Positions 1 to 6,457 of a stretch of DNA of 64,000 bases are shown piece by piece. Made by a program: the position numbers and the translations under genes. The notes below the pieces were generated by a model, which made no database searches, was not told the DNA's origin, and saw only the letters and a list, made by a program, of their open reading frames with translations. The DNA comes from Streptomyces viridochromogenes (GTDB taxonomy: Bacteria > Actinomycetota > Actinomycetes > Streptomycetales > Streptomycetaceae): assembly GCF_001270495.1 (NCBI RefSeq), contig NZ_LGUR01000219.1:1-64000 (forward strand). The letters are read 5' to 3'. Positions within the stretch are counted from its first letter, which is position 1. Each line of letters opens with the position of its first letter.

Positions 1-143
1 GGTGTCCGCTGCCGCTGTGGCGCAGTGGCGGGCTGTGCTGGACGGCGGTTCGTAAGCGGGGCGGGGTTCGTAGGTACCCGGCGTGCGGGCTGGCCCGGGG
101 TGGGTCGCGCAGCCCGGCGCTACGGGGTGCCGCCGCGCCCACC

Positions 144-163
144 CGTGCCGCCCCAGCGGCACG
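144..163. repeat. short perfect hairpin
   Basis: CGTGCCGC and GCGGCACG form an 8-bp perfect stem around a 4-nt CCCA loop. It lies in the gene-free edge, followed 8 bp later by a 20-bp tandem repeat. It could be part of a dispersed intergenic repeat family or a weak terminator. Confidence 0.6.
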
Positions 164-170
164 ACTGCCC

Positions 171-210
171 GCAGCTACGGCGCCGCGTCCGCAGCTACGG
201 GCTCGCGTCC
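171..210. repeat. 20-bp tandem repeat, two units
   Basis: Two adjacent 20-bp units (171-190 and 191-210) both begin GCAGCTACGG and end CGCGTCC, differing at only a few central positions. A degenerate third start (GCTGCAACGC) follows. It is non-coding and function is unknown. Confidence 0.7.
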
Positions 211-220
211 GCTGCAACGC

Positions 221-293
221 CCCCAGGGGTGCGGGGCTGTGTCGGTGTGCGGCTGCGCCGCGTGGGCGCGACCAGCCATATCTGTCCCGCAGC
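221..293. repeat. dispersed intergenic repeat, copy 1
   Basis: About 73 bp closely match 22141-22216: GCGGGGCTGTGTCG, then a CGGCTSCGCCG hairpin core, then CGTGGGCGCGAC and AGCCA, ending near CCCGCAG. The GGCTGCGCCGC core is self-complementary. Copies of this type are, from general knowledge, common between Streptomyces genes. Both copies here lie just 3' of genes. Confidence 0.75.
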
Positions 294-340
294 CCGCGAC
301 GAGACCGCACCACCCCCGAGCCTCTCGACCCTCGCCCCCG

Positions 341-2398
341 TCACCCCAACTGCGCCGGCAACGGCGCCCCATGCACCACGATCAACCCCGACACCGCACG
401 CGTCAGGGCGACATACAACCGCCGCAACCCCGTCCGCTCGTCCGGCTCGCCGTCGACCACCGCCTGGGGTTCGTCCAGGACGACGTAGTCGTACTCCAGG
501 CCCTTGGCGAGCGACGCCGGGACCAGCGTCAGACGGGTCTGCCGGGTCGTCTCCTCACCCGGGGCCAGGTAGCTGATCCCCGCCTCCGTCAGCGCCTCCG
601 CCAGGGCGGGGATCCGGGCGTCCGCGGCGATCAGGCCGATCGAGCCCTCGTTGCGCAGCAACTCCTCGCAGGCGGCGACGACTTCCGGGTCCGCCGACTC
701 CCGCGACGCCGGACGAACCTCGAAGAACCCGGGGTTCTCACGGATCGACGCCACGGGCGTCAAACCCGGCGCGATCGAAGGGAGCAGGCGGGAGGCATAC
801 GTGATGACGTCCGTCGGGACGCGGAAGCCGGCCGTCAGCTCCTCGATGACCCCCTCCGACTTGCCCAGGTGGGCCAGCGCCTCGTCCCAACTCCGCGTCG
901 CCCAGGGAGTCGTCCCCTGTGCCAGGTCCCCGAGGACCGTCGCCGAACCGGTCGTGCAGCGGCGGCCCACCGCCCGGTACTGCATGGGGGAGAGGTCCTG
1001 TGCCTCGTCGAGGACGACATGCCCCAGGGAGGGCGTCCGCGCGACGATGTCGTTCGCCTCGTCGATCAGCACGGCATCCGCGGCCGACCACTTGGCCGAC
1101 TTCACGCTGCGCGCCGGCTTCGCCCACAGGATCGTCTTCTGCTCGTCCGCGCTCAGCACGCCCTCCGCGTGTACGGCGAGGAAGTCCGCGTCCGACAGCA
1201 GCCGCAGTACGAGCTTCGCCGGGTCGACCGGCGGCCAGATCTCCTTCACGGCGGCCTTCACCGCGCTGTTGCGGGCCACCGCGTCCTGCACCCGGTCGTC
1301 CGGCGCCTCGCCCGCCCGTTCCATCTGGACGAGCACGGCGTGCGCGATGCGCTGCGGAAGAGCCTCGCGGGCGGCGCCGTAGCGGATGTCGCGGGCGAGC
1401 AACTCGCCGACGATCTCCTCGACTTCGTACGCCGGGACGCGCCACCTTCGCGACCCGCGCACGACGACGACCGCCTCCGTCGGCATGGTCACGTGCGAGT
1501 AGACGGCCCGTCGCAGCACCTCCGCCAGCCTCGCGTCGCCCTTGACGACCGCGGCCGCCGCGTCGTCCGTGCCGCGCACCTCGACGTGGGCGACGAGGTC
1601 GTCCACCGTCGCCTGGCGGACCGTCAACTCGCCCAGCGCCGGGAGGACCTGCTCGATGTAGTGCAGGAAGGACTTGTTCGGCCCGATGACGAGGGTGCCG
1701 GTGCGGGCGAGCCGCTCGCGATGGGCGTAGAGGAGATACGCGACCCGGTGCAGGCCCACCGCCGTCTTCCCGGTGCCCGGGCCGCCCTGGACGCAGACCG
1801 TCCCGCCGAGCCCCGACCGCACGATCTCGTCCTGCTCCGGCTGGATCGTCGCCACGATGTCGCGCATCGGGCCGACGCGCGGGCGCTCGATCTCCTGCTG
1901 GAGCAGCTTGCTGGTCCGGGCCGCCTCCGCCGGGTCGGACAGGTGCTCGTCCTCGTACGCCGTGAGGTCGCCGCCCGTGTAGCCGAAGCGGCGGCGCAGC
2001 GCGATGTCCATCGGGTCCTTCTTGGACGCCCGGTAGAACGGCTGGGAGACGGGTGCGCGCCAGTCGATGACCATCGGGTCGCCCTCTGCGTCGTGCACAT
2101 GCCGACGCCCGATGTAGAAGTGTTCGCCCGCCGCGCCTTCCGCCCGCTCCGCGCCGGGCGCGTGCAGGTAGTCGAGCCGGCCGAAGAACAGCGGGGTGTC
2201 GCTGAGATCGGCCAGCGCCTTGATGCGCTCGTCGATCTGGCGGGCGAGGACTTCGGCGTTGACCCAGTTCGCGGTGACGTCGCTGATGTCGAGGGACTCG
2301 ACGTCCTCGCGCATGGCACGCAGGGCGGAGCGGGAGGAGGCGAGATGGGAGCGCTCTCGGGCGAGCGGGTCGAGGGCGTCGTCGACGGGCGTGGACAA
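341..2398 (-). CDS. helR: HelR/HelD-type RNA polymerase recycling ATPase (UvrD-like superfamily 1)
   Basis: A 685-residue superfamily 1 helicase-like ATPase of the HelD/HelR family. Such proteins bind stalled or rifamycin-bound RNA polymerase and release it from DNA. Walker A is GGPGTGKT near residues 205-212, preceded by a long N-terminal helical region (about 1-70) expected to reach into the polymerase channel. Walker B is VVLDEAQD in the C-terminal half, and the UvrD-like C-terminus reads YVALTRA. The TTG start at 2398 is chosen because GGAGG lies 7 nt upstream and the next residues (STPVDDALDPLARE) look like a genuine N-terminus; the frame runs on to 2716 but without family-like sequence. 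Family identity is strong. The exact role in rifamycin tolerance is inferred from the family, and I did not recognise a rifamycin-associated element upstream. Confidence 0.9.
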   Translation of the reverse strand: MSTPVDDALDPLARERSHLASSRSALRAMREDVESLDISDVTANWVNAEVLARQIDERIKALADLSDTPLFFGRLDYLHAPGAERAEGAAGEHFYIGRRHVHDAEGDPMVIDWRAPVSQPFYRASKKDPMDIALRRRFGYTGGDLTAYEDEHLSDPAEAARTSKLLQQEIERPRVGPMRDIVATIQPEQDEIVRSGLGGTVCVQGGPGTGKTAVGLHRVAYLLYAHRERLARTGTLVIGPNKSFLHYIEQVLPALGELTVRQATVDDLVAHVEVRGTDDAAAAVVKGDARLAEVLRRAVYSHVTMPTEAVVVVRGSRRWRVPAYEVEEIVGELLARDIRYGAAREALPQRIAHAVLVQMERAGEAPDDRVQDAVARNSAVKAAVKEIWPPVDPAKLVLRLLSDADFLAVHAEGVLSADEQKTILWAKPARSVKSAKWSAADAVLIDEANDIVARTPSLGHVVLDEAQDLSPMQYRAVGRRCTTGSATVLGDLAQGTTPWATRSWDEALAHLGKSEGVIEELTAGFRVPTDVITYASRLLPSIAPGLTPVASIRENPGFFEVRPASRESADPEVVAACEELLRNEGSIGLIAADARIPALAEALTEAGISYLAPGEETTRQTRLTLVPASLAKGLEYDYVVLDEPQAVVDGEPDERTGLRRLYVALTRAVSGLIVVHGAPLPAQLG

Positions 2399-2561
2399 GG
2401 GGGTGCCTCCGGAGGGACCTACAGGTGGGTGACAGGCAGGTGGTCGAGAGAACCGACCGGTTTCCGTCCGGGCGGCGGCACTCCGCGGGGGGAGGCAGGC
2501 AAGAGCGGAGATTTTAGGTGAGCGGGGATGGCGAACGCCAACGAATATCCGGCCCGGCATC

Positions 2562-2620
2562 CGTCCCCTAGGGGACGAGGCCCTCCTCCCTGGGGGTACG
2601 CGCTCCGTCCGGAGGCGTAC
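2562..2620. promoter_or_regulatory. palindromes between helR and a divergent small gene
   Basis: The 290-bp divergent gap contains a perfect 16-bp palindrome CGTCCCCTAGGGGACG (2562-2577). An imperfect dyad follows at 2596-2620, GTACGCGCTCCG against CGGAGGCGTAC. Either could be an operator or a transcript hairpin serving one or both genes. No regulator is assigned. Confidence 0.4.
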
Positions 2621-2688
2621 GCGGGCAGTAGGCGGCTTCGGCCCGTAGGCCGATGCCCTCTTTATGTCCGCGAACGCATCATGGAGAC

Positions 2689-2868
2689 ATGAGCGCAGCA
2701 ACCATCCACCCAGCACCCGTGGGTCCCCCCGGAGCGACAGCGCTCCAGGGGAACCACCGTCATCGCCTCGGTGAAGCCCTGCGTGCCGTCAAGGTGTTCG
2801 CAGGTGCGGCCTTCGACGTGATCATCCTCGGTGAGTACGGCGAGGAGGCGGGCGTCCGCCGCAAGTGA
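2689..2868 (+). CDS. small conserved-type protein of unknown function
   Basis: A 59-residue protein starting MSAATIHPAP. ATG 2689 follows a GGAG motif in CATGGAGAC; the reading frame continues upstream to 2653 without better signals. The C-terminal half (LRAVKVFAGAAFDVIILGEYGEE) looks like an amphipathic helix plus a short hydrophobic segment. It is divergent from the HelR gene and converges with the XPB helicase gene, their stops only about 10 bp apart. I do not recognise a named family with certainty; it resembles short streptomycete proteins of unknown role. Confidence 0.6.
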   Translation: MSAATIHPAPVGPPGATALQGNHRHRLGEALRAVKVFAGAAFDVIILGEYGEEAGVRRK

Positions 2869-2878
2869 CGCCGTAGTC

Positions 2879-4522
2879 CTACCCCTCCGAAAGGATCTCG
2901 TCCGCGTCCACGATCCGGTACGCGTACCCCTGCTCCGCCAGGAAGCGCTGGCGGTGGGCGGCGAAGTCCTGGTCGATCGTGTCGCGGGCGACGACGGAGT
3001 AGAAGTGGGCCTGATGGCCGTCGGCCTTCGGGCGCAGCACCCGTCCCAGCCGCTGCGCCTCCTCCTGGCGGGAGCCGAAGGTGCCCGAGACCTGGATGGC
3101 GACCGTGGCCTCCGGCAGGTCGATGGAGAAGTTGGCGACCTTGGACACGACGAGGACGCTGATCTCGCCCTCCCGGAAGGCGTCGAAGAGCTTCTCGCGC
3201 TGGGCGTTGGAGGTCTCGCCCTTGATCACGGGGGCGTTCAGGTGCTCGCCTAGTTCGTCGAGCTGGTCGATGTACTGGCCGATGACCAGGATCTGCTGCC
3301 CGGCGAAACGCCGGACGATGGCCTCGGTGACCTTCCGCTTGGTGGCGGTGGTCGCGCAGAAGCGGTACTTCTCCTCCTGCTCGGCGGTGGCGTACGCGAG
3401 CCGCTCGGAGTCGGTGAGGTTGACGCGGACCTCCACGCAGTCGGCGGGCGCGATGTAGCCCTGCGCCTCGATCTCCTTCCACGGGGCGTCGAACCGCTTC
3501 GGCCCGATCAGTGAGAACACGTCCGACTCACGGCCGTCCTCCCGCACGAGGGTCGCGGTCAGCCCGAGCCGGCGCCGGGCCTGAAGGTCGGCCGTGAACT
3601 TGAAGACCGGCGCGGGCAGCAGGTGCACCTCGTCGTAGAGGATGAGCCCCCAGTCGCGGGAGTCGAAGAGCTCCAGGTGCGGATAGACACCCTTCCGCTT
3701 CGTCGTCAGGACCTGGTACGTCGCGATGGTGACGGGCCGGATCTCCTTCTTCGTCCCGCTGTACTCCCCGATCTCGTCCTCCGTCAGCGACGTCCGCTTC
3801 ACCAGCTCGTGCTTCCACTGCCGGGCGGAGACGGTGTTGGTGACGAGGATGAGGGTGGTCGACTTCGCCTGGGCCATGGACCCGGCGCCGACCAGGGTCT
3901 TCCCGGCGCCGCAGGGCAGCACCACGACCCCGCTCCCGCCGTGCCAGAAGTTCTCCACCGCCTGCTTCTGGTACGGCCGCAGCGCCCAGCCGTCCTCGTG
4001 CAGCTCGATGTGGTGCGCCTCGCCGTCGACGTACCCGGCGAGGTCCTCGGCCGGCCAGCCCAGCTTCAGCAGCGTCTGCTTGATCTGGCCGCGCTCGGAG
4101 GGGTGCACGGCGACGGTGTCGGGGTCGAGGCGGGCGCCGACGAGCGGTGCGATGCGCTTGGAGCGCAGCACCTCCTCCAGGACCGGGCGGTCAGTGGTGG
4201 TGAGGACGAGGCCGTGCGCCGGGTGCTTGCTCAGCGTCAGCCGGCCGTACCGGTCCATCGTGTCGGCGATGTCCACCAGCAGCGCGTGCGGCACGGGGTA
4301 GCGGCTGTACGTCACCAGCGCGTCCACGACCTGCTCGGCGTCGTGCCCGGCCGCGCGCGCGTTCCACAGGCCGAGCGGCGTCACCCGGTAGGTGTGGATG
4401 TGCTCGGGCGCCCGCTCCAGTTCCGCGAACGCCGCGATCGCCCGACGGCACGCGTCGGCCTGCTCGTGATCGACTTCCAGGAGCAGGGTCTTGTCCGACT
4501 GGACGATCAGTGGTCCGTTCAC
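2879..4522 (-). CDS. XPB/ERCC3-type DNA repair helicase
   Basis: A 547-residue superfamily 2 helicase of the bacterial XPB group, a 3'-5' DNA translocase. The N-terminal damage-recognition-like domain covers about residues 1-170. RecA-1 carries Walker A CGAGKT at 204-209 and Walker B DEVH at 297-300. The XPB-specific RED motif is at 327-329 (LVREDG), and RecA-2 carries motif VI QRLGRVLRP near the C-terminus. The ATG start at 4522 gives MNGPLIVQSDKT, the expected beginning. It is transcribed away from a UPF0114-IstB fusion. A second XPB-related gene lies at 6458-8992; the two are adjacent in some other actinobacteria, so a joint role in repair is plausible but inferred. Confidence 0.93.
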   Translation of the reverse strand: MNGPLIVQSDKTLLLEVDHEQADACRRAIAAFAELERAPEHIHTYRVTPLGLWNARAAGHDAEQVVDALVTYSRYPVPHALLVDIADTMDRYGRLTLSKHPAHGLVLTTTDRPVLEEVLRSKRIAPLVGARLDPDTVAVHPSERGQIKQTLLKLGWPAEDLAGYVDGEAHHIELHEDGWALRPYQKQAVENFWHGGSGVVVLPCGAGKTLVGAGSMAQAKSTTLILVTNTVSARQWKHELVKRTSLTEDEIGEYSGTKKEIRPVTIATYQVLTTKRKGVYPHLELFDSRDWGLILYDEVHLLPAPVFKFTADLQARRRLGLTATLVREDGRESDVFSLIGPKRFDAPWKEIEAQGYIAPADCVEVRVNLTDSERLAYATAEQEEKYRFCATTATKRKVTEAIVRRFAGQQILVIGQYIDQLDELGEHLNAPVIKGETSNAQREKLFDAFREGEISVLVVSKVANFSIDLPEATVAIQVSGTFGSRQEEAQRLGRVLRPKADGHQAHFYSVVARDTIDQDFAAHRQRFLAEQGYAYRIVDADEILSEG

Positions 4523-4671
4523 GTGCGTGAGTCCTTCCGCTCGACCACCCGACCAAACGTCCAGTGTGCCTGATCGATTCCTGGTCGATTCCGGAGTCCT
4601 ACAGGATGTCTTTTCATTCCTGTGAGTGGTGTGGTTTCACCTGGACGGCGGAGGCTGCGAAGAATGCGACC

Positions 4672-5889
4672 GTGCAGGCCATCTCTCGTGACTCGTCCCC
4701 GACCACCACCACTCCCCTCGGGTACGCCCTGTTCGCCACCCGTTGGCTACAGGCCCCGCTGTACTTCGGCCTCGTGGCCGCGCAGGGGGTGTACGTCTAC
4801 AAGTTCTTCAACGAGCTGTGGACCTTAGTGCTCCGCTGTGTGACCGGCCAGGCGACCGAGACGTACGTCATGCTCGCCGTGCTCAAGCTGGTCGACGTCG
4901 TGATGATCGCCAACCTGCTGATCATGGTGATCGTCGGCGGCTATGAGACGTTCGTCTCCCGCATCGGCCTCCAGGGCCACCGCGACCAGCCCGAGTGGCT
5001 CTCGCACGTCAACTCCAACGTGCTGAAGGTCAAGCTCGCCACCGCCATCGTGGGCATCTCCTCCGTCCATCTGCTCCAGATGTTCGTGGACGTCCACCAC
5101 ACCTCGCGGCACGCTCTGCTGTGGGGCACGGTGATCCACATGGCGTTCATCGCGTCGGCGGCGATCCTGGCGTACATGTCGGGGCCGATGGCCGCGCAGA
5201 GCGAGCGGGTCTCTCATGAGACCCACAAGGAGCCCGCCCCCGAGGAGGTGCGGTCCCCGAAGGCGTTCGTCCCGGCCCAGGCCGGGTCACGCCACGACGA
5301 CGAGCCCAGCGTCGAGGAGCGGCTGCGCGCCGCCGGGTTCCCGGCCCGCAAGCTGCTGGAGGAATTCGACTCCGAGCATCCGCACTCCTTCGACCGGGAG
5401 ACGGTGGCCCGGCTCGGCAAGCTGGACTTCGTCGCCGCCCGCCGCAACGTGGTCTTCGTCGGCCCGCCCGGCACCGGCAAGACGCATCTGGCCGTCGGCC
5501 TCGGCGTGCGGGCCTGCCAGGCCGGGCACTCGGTGCTGTTCGCCACCGCCGAGGAATGGGCGGCCCGGCTGGCCGGCGCGCGGGACGCCGGGCGGCTCGC
5601 GGAGGAGCTGGCCGCGCTCGACGACCACCCGGTGCTGATCGTCGACGAGGTCGGCTACACCCCCTTCGACGCGGGCACCGCCGGCCTCTTCTTCCAGCTG
5701 ATCGCGCACCGCTACGAACGCTCCTCGCTGATCGTGACCAGCGACCGCCCGCTCGGCCGCTGGGACGAGATCTTCGGCGGCCCCTCGGCCCTGGCGATGG
5801 TGGACCGGCTGGCCCACCACGCGGAGCTGGTGCGGATCGACGGGGAGAGCTATCGGACGCGGCGTGCTACTTCAGCGTGGGCAGATTGA
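4672..5889 (+). CDS. UPF0114 (YqhA) membrane domain fused to IstB-like AAA+ ATPase
   Basis: One continuous frame of about 405 residues joins two domains normally found apart. Residues about 17-172 form a UPF0114/TIGR00645 (YqhA-like) domain with four predicted membrane helices (LQAPLYFGLVAAQGVYVY, VVMIANLLIMVIVGGYE, IVGISSVHLLQMFV, VIHMAFIASAAILAYM) and the family's YETFVSRI segment. After a charged linker (about 173-210), an IstB/DnaC-like ATPase follows with Walker A GPPGTGKT at 264-271, Walker B LIVDEVGY at 321-328 and sensor-like LIVTSDRPLGRW. No istA transposase or inverted repeats lie nearby, so this is not an insertion sequence. The start is uncertain: GTG 4672 is preferred because upstream residues look non-coding, though the frame opens at 4564 (ATG at 4606 possible). 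Function is unknown; a membrane-tethered ATPase is inferred. Confidence 0.85.
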   Translation: MQAISRDSSPTTTTPLGYALFATRWLQAPLYFGLVAAQGVYVYKFFNELWTLVLRCVTGQATETYVMLAVLKLVDVVMIANLLIMVIVGGYETFVSRIGLQGHRDQPEWLSHVNSNVLKVKLATAIVGISSVHLLQMFVDVHHTSRHALLWGTVIHMAFIASAAILAYMSGPMAAQSERVSHETHKEPAPEEVRSPKAFVPAQAGSRHDDEPSVEERLRAAGFPARKLLEEFDSEHPHSFDRETVARLGKLDFVAARRNVVFVGPPGTGKTHLAVGLGVRACQAGHSVLFATAEEWAARLAGARDAGRLAEELAALDDHPVLIVDEVGYTPFDAGTAGLFFQLIAHRYERSSLIVTSDRPLGRWDEIFGGPSALAMVDRLAHHAELVRIDGESYRTRRATSAWAD

Positions 5890-6079
5890 GGTTGTTGACC
5901 AGCGGCTGGGCGAACACGTGCCCGTCGACGTTGACGATGGGCTCGCCTCCGGCCCCGGCCACCGGGAGCGGCAGGGGTGCCGCCGAGGCCTCGGGCGTGA
6001 GGACGGCAGCCATCGCGGCCGCCGAGCAGAGGACGGCGACGGCGGCGGTACGGGTGCGGACGGGGCGCTTGGGACGCAT
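5867..6079 (-). CDS. small secreted protein (70 aa)
   Basis: The protein has a Sec-type signal: basic start MRPKRPVRTR, hydrophobic core AVAVLCSAAAMAAVL, and likely signal peptidase I cleavage after ASA. The mature part would be only about 37 residues, rich in Pro, Val and Asn (APLPLPVAG, then IVNVDGHVF, ending NNLNLPTLK), with no cysteines. Its 3' end overlaps the 3' end of the UPF0114-IstB gene by about 23 bp on the opposite strand. It lies 81 bp downstream of a second tiny secreted peptide gene in the same direction. I do not recognise a family; it is not an obvious chaplin or rodlin. Confidence 0.65.
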   Translation of the reverse strand: MRPKRPVRTRTAAVAVLCSAAAMAAVLTPEASAAPLPLPVAGAGGEPIVNVDGHVFAQPLVNNLNLPTLK

Positions 6080-6160
6080 GGGGCTTCAGGGCCTTTCAGG
6101 TACGGAGGGCGGGCCGGCCCTGGGACGCCGGGGCCGGCCCGAGGGTGCGCTGCGGTCGCG

Positions 6161-6289
6161 TCAGATCTGCGGGGTCTCGATGACCAGCCCGGCGGCGTCG
6201 ATGCCGATCGCTGCGGCCTGGGCGGTGAAGGCGCCCATCATCAGGGCTGCGGCGGCCAGGACGGTGGCAAGGCGACGAGCTGTGCGCAT
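6161..6289 (-). CDS. very small secreted peptide (42 aa)
   Basis: A short frame with a convincing secretion signal: MRTARRLATVLAAAALMMGA, then FTAQAAA with likely cleavage after AQA or nearby, leaving about 16-19 residues (IGIDAAGLVIETPQI). A GAGAGG ribosome site lies about 10 nt before the ATG. It is the first gene of a likely two-gene unit with the 70-aa secreted protein downstream. No homologue is recognised. A mature part this short suggests a surface, signalling or structural peptide, but that is speculation. Confidence 0.55.
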   Translation of the reverse strand: MRTARRLATVLAAAALMMGAFTAQAAAIGIDAAGLVIETPQI

Positions 6290-6310
6290 GGGACAACTAC
6301 CTCTCTGTTG

Positions 6311-6324
6311 CGCTCACTTGAGCG
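6311..6324. promoter_or_regulatory. small dyad upstream of the secreted peptide genes
   Basis: CGCTCA and TGAGCG flank a 2-bp CT spacer, 22 bp upstream of the 42-aa peptide start. It is a candidate operator or 5'-UTR hairpin, and the only clear symmetry in the 168-bp gap before the next gene. Confidence 0.3.
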
Positions 6325-6457
6325 TGATCAGGACACCCGGTGGCTGCCCTGCGCCGTGAGACGCGATGCGGAAAGGTCCCGAAGGTCGCTCAACAGTTGG
6401 ACAAGCCCGGCGTGGCGCGCATGAACCGCCGCGTACACCCGAACGGGTGGGGTGCCG

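Larger units (their letters stand above)
1..340. other. gene-free left edge with repeats
   Basis: No convincing gene was found here. Open frames run through on both strands, but their translations are low-complexity Pro/Arg/Ala strings typical of antisense reading in GC-rich DNA. The stretch lies downstream of the HelR-like gene and carries three separate repeat structures, listed individually: a hairpin, a 20-bp tandem repeat and one copy of a dispersed Streptomyces-type intergenic repeat. Confidence 0.6.

Noticed and set aside
83..2521. Long plus-strand frame opposite the HelR gene
   Set aside because: Translation is Arg/Pro/Asp-rich without any family pattern and mirrors the real gene on the other strand.
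4672..5889. IS21-type insertion sequence because of the IstB domain
   Set aside because: No IstA transposase, terminal inverted repeats or target duplication are present; the IstB part is fused to a membrane domain.
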